DNA of 64,000 nucleotides from Patiria miniata (lineage: Eukaryota; Echinodermata; Asteroidea; Valvatida; Asterinidae), in contig NW_024037070.1 of the NCBI RefSeq assembly GCF_015706575.1, positions 8,215,598 through 8,279,597 of the forward strand, written 5' to 3'. Within the stretch, counting starts at the first letter, position 1, and each line of letters starts with the position of its first letter. The notes under the pieces are model-generated. The model was not told the DNA's origin. It saw only the letters and a program-made list of their open reading frames with translations, and did no database searches. This document shows, piece after piece, positions 34,535 through 47,200 of this stretch. Position numbers and translations under genes: made by a program.

Positions 34535-37500
34535 TACAATTCATTCATGTTTCTCATGTTTTAGGACTGTATAGAAAATAGCACTAGTCGTGTAAATAGG
34601 AATAGAAAATGTTAATTTCTGTTACTGCTTTAACATTAGTTAAAGCTTTTTAGACAGGAAAAAAATGTGTAAACGATTTTTAATATTCGCTGTGGACCAA
34701 ACAAAACAAAGTTCAAATTTTTTAAGTTTTGATTTTTAAACTTAACATATATGGCCCAAAACTGATGTATTGTTTGATGCCACATTCCAACCAGACCACT
34801 ATTTGACTTAAATGATATTTTGCAGATGTGGAAACATAACTTCAACTTGAAAAATTTACCCAATTTTCCATAGTGTACATGCACGACCTTATTGTCTGCC
34901 TTTTATACATACATGTACGACTCAGGCACTTGTAAAAAAAAAAACAGGGTACATAATTATTTTACAATGCCTGGAAGAACACTTGTACAAATTTGATTTG
35001 AAACGCTTCTTTGTGACGTGATTAAATCATGAGAAAAGATGGTTGCAGGATGCGTCTCTCGGTGAGTAAAAAAGTGGTCCAAAGAAATTTATTATTATCT
35101 GTATAATACATGTGCATGTATTTGAATTTGGTATATTTAAAGTAATGTTTTTGATATGTTATTGTTTTTAAAGTGCCCTCGTACTTCCAATTTAATATGG
35201 TTTTTTTAATAGTTTATAGCATGTATTAAAGAAAGGTATTTTAAATTAAAAATTTAATATTTCAATTTACGAGCTATGCAAACATGACTATTAAAGTATG
35301 AATTGTGAACACGTATGAACCATGGCATTCAACGTTATACCAAAATAAAAATATCTTGTAACCAACTGAAAAGTGTTATGAAATAGACAGGTATATGTAA
35401 TCACTCCAAGACCCTGTATTCCTTGTTTGGCATTTTGGAGCAAGCATGATATTACTTGACCGACGAAGGTATGAAGATGTTAAGACTTGTAGTCGTATTT
35501 CTGCGCAATTTGTTTTTAATGTTTGTATGAAATACAGAATGCGAGGTTTCATATCTGAAATACATGTACACTTTTTGCACAGAGCATGGGTCTAGATTGC
35601 TTGCCAGAAGGTATTTAACAAACTTGGAAAATCCTTGATTTTGTAAGGAATAATATTCATCGTCATGGGAAACTGCAATTTTCTCTCAGGGAGGAAAGGG
35701 GTTGTAACTTTTTTTCCCTTTTTCTGCATTTTTAAACAAGATTTTGATTGTTTGATTATGGTATGCAGATTGCATTTTATAATACCTTCAATGAATAAAA
35801 AGTATTTTAATGTACTTATTACATGTATCTCCATTCCATCAACCAAATTTAGACTTTTTATGCTTTTTGTATCACTATTCAGTTACATACATATACTTTT
35901 GTAGTCTTTGTATCGTATAATAGCCAAAATTACAAAAGCTTCGGACAACAGCCAAACTGGAATAAAATTTGTAGATTCTTGTACAGTAACTATACACCAT
36001 TTTTATTCAATTTTATTTACACAAAAATCAAACTGTCATAATTTCATGTGAATGCTAACTATTTAGGTCACTTTCTTCCATTCATGTGACTACCTACACT
36101 ATTTTTTAAATACATTTTAATTACATGAAGTAGGTTACCATTTTTTGAGTTTCTATGTATGTACGTCAATTTTATGAGCCGAATTGGTTTTTTAAAGCAC
36201 GTCAACTTTTTGTTGTAATGGTGATAATTTGCTGCATGTATCTACAGAATATGAATTCAATTATCAAGAGATTTCTTCCAATGACAAATAAACCAATAAA
36301 ACTACGTGTATTTCTTTCACAACTGGTTCAATTTGTCCCCCACAATCTTACAAAGACTATCAGATGTTGCGCCTATGCCATGTATGAGCTACTCAATCAG
36401 TATCTCACAGAAACGTTGTACATTTACATATACCAGAAATAAAGTGTTCCATTTCATATCATCCTTTTGAAACCGCTTTGTTTATGGATGCTAAGGGGAC
36501 ATTGTCCCCACCCAGTTCCAATAATAATAATAATAATATTAAAAGTAGGCATTTAAATAGCGCTTTCACGCCGCAACGGGGTATCAAAGTGCTTTACAAT
36601 TATTATTTCCCTGTCACAACGAGCAACCACTCCTGAAACCTCAGCTCCCTTAGGGAGTATACAGCTTGATGCTGCCTGTTAGGCGCAAGAAAGCTAAATC
36701 AACCACAATTTATAACCACATCTGCCCTCACAGGTACCCATTGGCATTTACTCCTGGGTGGAGAGAAGCAATGTGTTACAAAGTGCCTTGCCCAATGGTA
36801 CATGTACCATGACCCCAGGCAAGACCCGAACCCACAACGTGCAGAATTACCTGCAGACCAGAAAGTACATTGTATGATGAACAAAGCGTGATGTCACCAT
36901 GTCTCGGGGGGGGGGGGGTGTATTTGTAGGATCTGTTCATTTCTACAATTTGCACAACAGTCTGACATGCTTGCACGCGCAGAAGATGCACGTATCTAGC
37001 TGAAACGCACAATGTGGCATCAAAGAGGCACATGTGTTGTTTCCCCACATGCGTAGGGCTTAACAGATCTGTCTATTTGAGACCATTGATCCAATACTTA
37101 ACATTTTCTCATGTTTCATCACCATTACAAATACATACACTCAAGAATATTAAGGTGGGCGACAGGGTGATACACATACAAAAACCAGGTTTGCCTGTTG
37201 TTTGTTCAAAAAGCTAGCGCGTGAACTTTGGATTGGTTGAGAATATGCCACAGCAAATGCATTCTAAATGAATCTCCCTTTACAAACATGTACAAGAACG
37301 CCTTCTTAGAAAAGTACCGATTTCACAAAACATGCAAAACAAAATGCTACATTCGAGGGAGGTCATACCGATCAAGACCCAGAACCCAACACTCAACAGG
37401 GACGCGGGATATGACCTGCCCGCCATCTATGACGATCTGCTCTCACGTGACCGCCCCAAAGGTGGTCACGTGAGCGGAGGGATTTAGCCACAATGCTGAA

Positions 37501-38240
37501 TGAAGAGGTCGTGACGACCTCGCAAGCTAAGTTATGCTTAACCAATAGACTCTGAAAGGTAAGTATTAACTTCTCTGTCAATTTGACAGAGTCCGATATA
37601 GGTCTACATGCTGCAACATTCGAGTTTGTTTTTGCGTTTTGCTTATTATCCGACAAATTTTGTTCCCTTTTCCATGAGTTGATCAAATTGTTTTGCCTTC
37701 CTGTGAACGTACGGGAGGGTAAGCCCCTTCCCTTGGGGAAAAGCCTCTGGATTGTTAAGGGCAATTTATGGGTTATGACAGGGGGACCACTAGTTGTGGT
37801 ATGACAATCCCATAAATATTTTGTTCGACATTTCTTTTGATTTTTTTGTTACATCTTGGCAATGTCGAGGTTGAACAGAGCCCACCCAAGCATTAGTGTT
37901 AGGAGGGTATTACTTCTTACACAGGTAAATGTTGACACAGGGAGATCTTACGGACTATAAAATTAGTCATAAATATGGAAAATCACAGCTTGTCACGCAG
38001 CAAAATCATAAAAAGAGATAACAAAATAAATGCGATTTTGCAAAAAAAGCATAAAAGTGATTTCTAACGTTATTTACAAGTTTTTTAGATAACTAGCGTT
38101 GACTGACTTTCTAACGGACAAAGCTGCTCAGAGCTGTCTCATATAAACAGACTGTCTGCTCTGCTCAAAATCAGACATGAAAGTACCGTTCGGAATATAA
38201 TAAGAGTGTATTTATCTGGATCGGATAGTCTCCCTGCAAG
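34535..38240. other. Convergent spacer between dNK-C and CHMP4, no gene seen
   Basis: It is AT-rich with polyadenylation-like signals, a SINE at 36515-36890 and a short hairpin around 37439-37475 (TCACGTGACC... GGTCACGTGA). The segment 37900-38240 is likely the CHMP4 3' untranslated region. Confidence 0.45.
36515..36890 (-). mobile_element. tRNA-derived SINE, minus orientation
   Basis: The minus-strand head has CTGGTCTGCAGG and the degenerate B box GGTTCGGGTC. The body shares TTGCTTCTCTCCACCCAGGA, GGGTACCTGTGAGGGCAGA and an ACTTTGATACC-like middle. The tail is a (TAA)n run at the left edge. It matches the 13880-14163 copy. Confidence 0.72.
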
Positions 38241-41200
38241 CTAGGACGCCCAGGCAGCCAGCTCTCTCATATCCTCATCCTCTTGGTCTGCAACTCTGGC
38301 TGAAAAGAAAAGGGTAAAGAAGCAAAATTAGCCCGGACTCAAAATATTCTTTTGCTAAAAAATATCCAAAATTTGCCAAAATTCAACTTTCCTGTAAAGC
38401 AATGATACCTTTTTTGGTACTTAAACTGCAAGCCCCACGTAAAGTAATACGTGTTAGATTTAAAGTCCAGAATCCTCCAAAATTAATTCTGTAAAACCAA
38501 GTGTCAAATGGCAATCTAGAACCTTTGTTATAACAATTGGGGGGAAACAAATCAGCCTTCAACAAAGGTTGGGAGATAGACAAAAGGTAAAACTAAATTT
38601 GAACAGGATTAAAGCTTAATAAATTTATGGGCAATGTCAAATGGCCTCCAAGCAATTCAAAGGTGGAACTTTCAAGTTTCGTTAGGTTCTCTCAAACATT
38701 TCAGACCTGCATTCCAGAGTTTCCGCGAACCATAAAAATGTTCGTTTCAGACAGGCAATGTTTTCGTATTAATTGTATTATTTTGGTATTAATCCATGGA
38801 CTAGAATCGGGAGTTGTTCCAAAACGGTGGATCCTCCCAACGAATTTGCTCCTAAGTCAACCATCACAGTTTCCATCTACTTCAGTCATATCAAAGAAAT
38901 AAATGCAATTTCGATTAGCGTGAAACTGGATTCTGGCAGATCGGGGAGGGTTGGTATTAAAACAGAACTTTTTTTTTGAGAAAAACCAGGATCAAAATTG
39001 TAGTCTACCTCAACCCCCTTCCTTCCAAGGATTGTGAAATAATTTTTTTTTTTTAAAAACCAGCATTTTTTTTTTTAACAGACCCCCCCCCGCCCCCCGA
39101 TGAAATGGGATCAAGCCAAGCTCCTCCCCCCCCCCCCTGAAAACTTGTTCTGGATCTGCCAGTGGTTTGATTGGGGAGCATACTGACCAGGTCTTGCTGT
39201 TGGCACATCGGGTAGCTCCGGAGCAACGCTGGGCCCAACACTCAGAAGCTGCTCGTCTAATTCCTCTTGCTCTAACTCCTCCAATTCCTTGAATAGTTCA
39301 TCCTGAAATCAAACAAATATCACACCCACTTCAAGAAGCTTATCATAATTCACAGGGGACAAAGATACAGGAATGGCCCTAGACCATTTTTTTTTGGGGG
39401 GGGGGTGGGGAGAGGGCTCAAAAAGATGATCCATTTTTCAGAGAACAAAATTTTCAGAAGATTTTCCATGGGGATAATATCTAGAAAAGAAATTTGGGGA
39501 GTTGGGTAATTTCCAACCAAATAGTGAGTCACGCTCAGGTTGTACGCATGCACTTTGGGCTTCTTCGACCAATAGTTACCAAAACTTGCACGCCTTGTCT
39601 TTAAGAACGTGTGCAGCAATCCCGTGAGCGGGACACCACTGCAGTAACGGCCTCTAATTCTGGTAGCCGGATTCTGCTATAGAACCATGCCTGCACAGTT
39701 TTAATGTTTCAATTTTTTGAGAACGAACCCTGACAGACTTACCTCGTCGACATCTTGGCCGAATCCGATCTGGTTGGAGATTGCGTCGCTGATTTCATTG
39801 GATACTTCCATCTGTTCTTGGATGTCGGACATCAAATCATCCACGTCCTCTACACCCCTACACACATAATAACATAGAACATGAAATCACACGTAGCTAT
39901 GACACCTCTTTTCAATATACAGCATCCAGCATGTCCAAGTCGAACCTCTGTTGAACATTGAATATTTGTTCCCATATCAAAGTCAGCAAAGTTACCGTGC
40001 ACCTTAAAAATTGGTGCCAAAACTTGAACTAATACAGCATTTGAAAAAACTTTTATCCATATTGAGCAGTTGGGGGATTTGATGGATTCACGATCCTTGG
40101 CTAAGTTTGGTGTGCACAGGTGGATTCTGATGGACTCACTGGTGGATTCTGATGGACTCACTGGTGGACTCTGATGGACTCACTGGTGGATTCTGATGGA
40201 CTCAGGACACCAACATTTTTTTGTACATGACAAAATTGGATTTTGGCGGATTTAGGATATTTTCTAGTAAAAGTGCTCAAGGGCTTAGGGTTGAACTATC
40301 CATGTCAAGTCCATGTATTACAGTCTTACATGTTTTGTTGTGCACTCTTGAGGGCCTTTGCGGCAAATCCCATGGTCTTGACAACCTCGGTGTTTGTGTT
40401 TGCGTTCTCTAGTGCTTCCCTCTGGAATTCTATCGTCGACAATGTGCCGTCGATTTGTTGAAGTTGCTTCTCTAATCTCTTCTTCCTCTTCAATGCCATG
40501 ATAGCCGCTACAGTAATAAAGGCAGTAAAAGTTTTCAAACTGATGTAATATCACCGCTAAACAATAAAGCACAAAGTTTTCATGAGTTGTGGTTGATTCA
40601 CCTGTGAAGCAGGCAACAGGCTCATGCGCCTCGCCTCACCAATGAAGCAGGCGAGGCAAAGCCTTGACCTGATACACGGTAGGCCTACCCTGTGGAGACT
40701 TGTGCATAATAGAGAACAACAGATTTTATACGTCGCCACAAGGCAATTTCTATAGGTGAATATGTCTCCTCAAGGTTATCACGAAATAGATATGGATTTT
40801 GCTCAAAAACTAGGAATTTCCAAGGTGTGTTGATCCATCGCAAATTGAAGTATTTTATGTAAGGGATATTAAAACATCCATCGAGCTAGAAACTGGTTTG
40901 AGTGGTCCATCTCTTTCCAATGCTATGCTCGACAGGGACAGTTGGGCCCAACTCATCAAGTCATCATGAAAATGAATGAAGAAGAAGATAATAGGTCTGA
41001 ATTTCAGCCATTCAGCCCAGGAAATTAATTCTGGTTAAAATAGGAAATTTTGAAACTACAATGTCAAACTCTAAAATGTTAGCACATGAGAACAACGAAA
41101 TGACTCCACAAGGATACAAATTCTAGTATTTGTGTGTTTATCGATTTTTACTTTTTTACGAATCACTAGGAAACAAATTAAATCTAGACCAAGTTACAAA

Positions 41201-44200
41201 AAGTAGGATATTAATTAAAAACATGAAAAGAAATCAGTAAAGACTAAAGAAAACTATTGTTTTTAAAAGGAAACAATTAACCCATCAAGATCTCAGATTT
41301 GATCCGGATACCTTCAGCATGCATTGTTGGACTAGACTCTTACAGGCCATGCTAGCATTGACTTTACTGTAGTGTAACAAGCACACATACAAACTTATCG
41401 CGGAAATTCACCTATGCAAATTGGGGTCAACACGCCCCTCATTATGACGTCAACGTTGAGTTCGTGCTTGCGCTCATGCCATCAATTTCAGCCCGACTCG
41501 CTTCAGTTTTATGAATGAAATCATTATGCATCGGAGAGTGCACATGCCAGAAATTTACAGTAGAAAAGCTCATGATATCTGCTTTCTTTTGCCGAAGAAA
41601 GCATCAAAATCGATGACCTATTGCTTGAGTTTTGACAGTTGAAACATTTTTTAGCGGTTTTTTTTTTAGGAACCAAAACTTCTTATTTTTCGAGGGAGTC
41701 CATCTTTTTAATCCTAAATTTCTCTCTTCTCGAATTTGGTTCGGGAAAACCGGAATTAGTTCCATATAGAACAGGTTTTCAGCTTTGATATGGTGTGGCA
41801 CATGTGGGTGGCCGGTCTGATACGGCGATGGCCGCGAGCAATATGCATAAAAATTGCTCGCTAAAACTGCCCAAAATTGCGAATGATAGTGAAGTAATCA
41901 CGTGATATAAACACGTGCAACGTGCAGGAGATATATATAGCTCAGTGAAAGGCGGTTACGAAGATTAAGGGATCCCGTTTGATTAAAGGGATCCCGTTTG
42001 ATGAAATGTGTGTGTGTCTCTTTTTTTTCTGTCTCTTTTACCCTGTATCCCGATGCAACGGAGTTGGGCGGTGGGTTGGGGTGGGGATGGCCCGCGGGTA
42101 GGGTGGGGGAGGCCTGCAGGTGGGTGGGGGAGGGGGAGGGGATGGGGGGGGGGGGCGGGGGAACAAAGACACAGTGGGTGGAATATGCACATTCTTTGGT
42201 TGAATGGCCATTGCACATATCCCAACACCTTGAGGGGCGGGGTGGGGTCCCCTGGGTGGGGGGAAAGGAACGGGAGGGGGGTACTGAGAACCAGGATAAT
42301 GGAATAATTCCTGTCTTTCATTTCTTACACCTGCACCATATCAGGACCCCATGGAAGGGGAGTGCACATAAGGGGTTCCCGGTGGAGGGGGGGGGGGGGG
42401 GCGTGGGGGAGGATGCCTCGTGAGTGTAGAGGGGGGCCGGGGTTAGAGTACTCAAAACCAGGAAGCTTAAAATCCGGGGGGGGGGGGGGCTCAAAAGGAG
42501 GAGGGTGGAATTTCATATTTCCTTTCCTTTTTTCGGTCCTTGCAACATATCCCGACCCTAGTGGGCGATGGGTGGTGGGGGCCCCAACCAACGCAGAAAT
42601 CATGATATGCAAATTAGGTAAACAGCGCCGCTCATTATAGCATCATCATGAAATTCTTGCTTACGCGCATGCCATCTACTTCGGCCAATTTTCGGCCAGA
42701 CTCCTTCAGTTTTATGAATAATATCATTGTAGGCCTACATCGGAGGATGCACCTGCCAGAAATTTACATGCTGAAAGCAACAGAATCATGTCCGCTTCCT
42801 TTTGCCGAAGACAGAGTCAAAATTGTTAAATGAAAGGGTGAGTTTTGACGATTAAAATATTGTTTTAGCGTTTTCCTTTTTGTAACTCAAACTTCGTATT
42901 GTCCAAGGGAGTCCATCTTTCAATCCTGTTTTTCTTCCTTCCAACATTTTGTTTGAGATCAAATGAATTAATTCCGAGTAGTTGAGTTTTTTAGCTGGCG
43001 AATGGTGTGGCCTAAGTGGGTGGTCGGTTTAATAGTGCGATGGTCGCGAGCAAAATGCATGGAAATTCATCACTGGAACTGCCAAAAATTGCGAATGATT
43101 TTCAAATGATCACGCCGGTTATATCCGGCCCGCCGGCACCGTGCGCGTTCTAATAAAAACCCAAGATTAATAAAATAATCGGTTACACCTCTATGTTCCG
43201 ACACCCCAATGTTCCGACTGCACATATTCCTATTCCTAGCCCTAACCCTAACCGGGAGTATTAACACAATCTAGGTTGTCGGAACACAGGGGTGTCGGAA
43301 CATAGAGCAGTCAGCAAATAATCAAGATGTTTTGTTTTCTGATAAATGATGTGACTTTATTATTGGGAATACCACTTTCTTTTTTTCCTTTCCCCTGCCC
43401 TGGATACCATATTCCGACCCTGGGGATGGGGCGGTGGGGGGGGGGGGGGCGGATCGTGGTGTTCAAACCACGCCAAGAGGGCTGAAATTGTTTTTTCCAA
43501 CAAGTGAAGTTTGTCTTTTAATTTGGTGCAATGACGTTCCCGACCAGACTTTCTTTTACTGCGATATCATGGACCGGGCCGGGGTTGAGGCGGGACCGTA
43601 TCATAAGTCCGACGCCTCATAGGTCCGACGCCTCATAAGTCCGAAATTTCGGACTTATGAGGCGTCGGACTTTATTTATTCCGCCTCATAGATCCGACGC
43701 CTCATAAGTCCAACGCCTCAAAAGTCCGACAACGGAAAAACGAGTGTCGGACTTACGAGGCGTCGGAGCTATGAGGCGTCGACCTATGAGGCGTCAGATT
43801 TATTAGGCGTCGGACCTATGAGGCGTCGGACTTATGGGCCTTTATTTGGTTAGGGGATGTGATTTTGTCGGATTTATGAGGCGTCGGACTTATGAGCGGA
43901 CCCCGTTGAGGCCGGGTAGGGGTTGTGGGGGCGGGGGGATTTCCCAAAACAAAGAGGGTGGAATGTCCTTTATGTTCTTTTAGTTATTAATCTTTAGACG
44001 TGCTGCTCTTGGGGGGAGAGAGGTGGTGGGGCCGCATGAGTCGGGGGTGGGGGGGGGGGGGGGGGGTTACGGTACTCCAAACCAGGAGGGTTGAATATCC
44101 CGGGGAGCATCAGAAGGGGAGGGCCTGGAATTTCTCAATCTTCTTTTGATTTGGTCCTTGCATTATAATCCCGATCCTTGGGGCAGAGGGTGGGGGCCAC

Positions 44201-47200
44201 GACAAACTATTCACAGAAACCTTCGTATGCAAATTAGGTGAACAGCGCCGAATTTTATGACGCAATCGTCAAATTCTTGCTTTAAAATACGCGCATGACA
44301 TCGTCGTCGATCAATTTCGGCCACTCTCGCTAGGAGTAGGAGTCCATCTCTTCAATCCCGTTTGTCTTCTTTCCAGTATTTGGTTCAAATTCAAATGAAT
44401 TTATTTCGAATAGTTGAGGATTTTAGCTGTCGAATGGTGTGCCACATGTGGGTGGTCGGTTTGATTGTGCGATGGTCGCGAGCAATATGCATGGACATTT
44501 TTCGAAGGAAATGCCAAAAATTGCGAATGATCAGTTAGTCTGTATACAGTATACACGTACGTACGTGCAGCAGAGCAGGGGATCTACCCGATGTTCCCCA
44601 ATACCGATGTTCCCCCAAATCCATAGGATTAGGGTTAGGGTTAGAGTTAGGGTTATATTGGTAAGGATTTCGAGGAACATCGGTATTAGGGAACATCGGA
44701 ATTGGGGAACATAGACATGCACCCGTGCAGGAGCTATGGAAGAAGCGTTACAAAGCAAGGATTCCGTTTGTTGATGGCCTTTTTTTCGTCCCTTACTATC
44801 CCAAAGCGACGGGACGGGGTTGAGTGGGTGGGGTGAGGGAGGCCCGCGGGTTGGAGTGCAGGTTGGAAGGGTGGGGAGATAGGGGGCGGTGCACCGGGAA
44901 CACTCCATGCACATTTTTTATTGACCCTTTTGGCCTTGCCAATTATCCCGACCCCTTGGGGCGGGGCGGGGATAAAATTTCCTTTGTTCCTAATTTTTCC
45001 TTTTTTCCGTGCACCATTATCCAGACCCCGGGGAAGGGGGCGTTAGGGACGGGGGGAGGGGCGAATGGGGGATGGGGGCAAATGGGGGATGGGGCCGCGT
45101 CCCCACTTCTACGCCTGTGCAATTAAGCGTGGGTGTGTGTGTGTGTGGGGGGGGGGAGTTTAGAGTACTCCGAATCAGGAGGTTGGAATATCATGGGTTT
45201 TTTTATTCACCCTTTGCGCTGTCCCCTGGCGCGGAATGGAATATGGGGTGAAAATATCTTATTTTCATGCAATGATGTTTTTGGGTTTTTTTTGGGGGGG
45301 GGGCTTTATACGAAAACTTAAAAACAGTAATCATGAAAAATATAAAATTTAATAAAAATGCAAATTGCAGAAACGAATATCTCATATCTATTTTGTGAAA
45401 ATGTTGTGGCTCTGAAAAGAGCCGTTTTGGTTTTAGTTTGTTGATTCGATGATTTCTTCGAAGGCTTGGCCGACACTTTCTTCTGCTTGCTCGATGTGTT
45501 CTTGCTGGCTGGCTTCTTGGCTGGCTTCTTGGCTGGCTTGGCTGGCTTGGCTGACAGATGTATATTTGACTTGGATGGCGTTTTCTTGGCAGCTTTCTTG
45601 GGTGACTTCTTCGGCGCGGGTTTCTTGACTTTATTCACCATTTTGGCTTTCTTGGCTTTTCTGCAATCTTGGCTTTCATTTCCCGTTCCTTCTTGGCCTT
45701 GATTCTCTCCTTCTCCTTAGCTGCATTAGCCTTGGCCGGCAGCCTTCTCTTTCTCCTCGGTGGTGTCAAACTTGAACGTACCAGCGGCTCCCTTACCTGC
45801 AATCTGAGTGAGCCTCCAACTTCATTGATTCATGTTTTATTATTTAAAAGTTTACTCTAGCATGGCTTATTACACAGAAATTCTTAGGGTGGATTATCTG
45901 GATCCGCACGTCCGTACCCCCGTGGGCGTACCAAGCACCTCCCGCATGCAAAAAAAAAAATATCTTTTTTCGCCTCTTTGGCCGACGTTCTGACTTGGTG
46001 GGTCCTTTTTCCGCAAGTTCAGAATATTTTCTCTAAAAATTGGAGCAAAATACATGTATTTGAAATGCCTTCCTTTGTCAGAAACCAACAAAATAGAAAC
46101 TGCATTCTCATGTTTAGACGATACACAATGACATCAGAGGAGAATAACAATCAGTACTGTCGAACTATTCGCTCACAAGATGCCTTTGATCACTAGTTCT
46201 CCATAATTATTTAGAGTATTTTGTATTCGGAGTATTCATCATTTTCCATCGTTTCTGACCTTTCAATAACATTGGACTTAAAGGGAAATCTTAAGGGCTC
46301 CGCTAAGCCTCATATAATTATGTCAGACGCATATAGGCCCCAAGTCCGGCAAAATCTAATATAAGGCCCATAACTGTTATAAAATTCCGACGCCTAGGTC
46401 CGACACCTCATCAGTCCGACGCCTAATAATTTGGAAATTTCGGACTTCCGAGGCGTGGCGGGGGTCCAGGTTTATCATCGGAGGAGTCGGACTTGCGATA
46501 TATAGGCCTAAGGCCCCAACCTTGATAGTATAGCCTCCCATGCAGCTACGGAACAACTCGAAATTTGGTTAATCAGGGTATATATATTGTTTTATTTCGT
46601 AGTACTATGCAGTTTTCTTTGACCATGGAGGGATGGTTTGACTTTCAGGTTTTGAGTTATCAGTGTTGACTTTATCCAGATTTCGCTTATTCCAATTTGT
46701 CAGCGTTTTCACGAAGGGGTGAATTTGCCGCAATAGGTGTTGGGGTTTAACGGTTAGGGTTAGGTTTGGGGAACAGGTATAACATAATGCACCCGTTGAA
46801 CTTGCAGTGGTTGTCAGAAAAGAGGTTTTAAGTTGGTCACGATTTGGAATAAACATTTCGCATACTACTGACTAACTTTTGAAACACAGATGAAACTTCA
46901 AAGATGTACCAATTACAGAATAATGGAACAACAATTGCGAGGTACCGGTATCGTAACTAATCCCCATAGATGTTTGTCTGGTCGTGAAAACTAAATCCCA
47001 CACACTTGTTGTTTTGGCAAATTGCCGATACCCATTCCCCACCCTTTGCACGAATTTGTCTCTTCGTAAAAAATCAAAAGACATTCAGGTGAAGTTTTCT
47101 CAACATTGATTTGATTGTTATGATTTCGTTGATTTTATCTGATTTTGACCCAGACTTCTTTCCAAAAATGTTCGTTGCGTGCAATTTCAGCCGGAACAAG

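Larger units (their letters stand above)
41395..45400 (+). repeat. Three diverged large tandem blocks in CHMP4 intron 1
   Basis: Blocks starting near 41395, 42598 and 44218 each begin with an ATGCAAATT..GG motif. The same ordered segments follow: a GCGCATGCCATC stretch, TGCCGAAGA with TCAAAAT (first two blocks), GGTGTGGC.ACATGTGGGTGG, GCGATGG.CGCGAGCAA.ATGCAT and AAAATTGCGAATGAT. G-rich runs with GGGGGG come last, next to ATATCCCGACCC-type motifs. Block lengths differ (about 1.2 and 1.6 kb, the third open-ended) because of internal insertions. No coding content is visible. The G runs make several potential G-quadruplex stretches on the plus strand. Confidence 0.72.

Noticed and set aside
41998..42640. 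Gly/Pro-rich frames on both strands
   Set aside because: They are products of G-run composition with no start context, domain or conservation among the three tandem blocks.
43236..44656. Chromosome end suggested by TTAGGG-like repeats
   Set aside because: There are only two or three units in each place, inside foldback elements and within a gene intron. They are interstitial.
45318..45641. Functional H1 gene starting at the MVNKVKK Met
   Set aside because: The Met is internal to the H1 tail, there is no globular domain, and the frame runs through the histone stem-loop.
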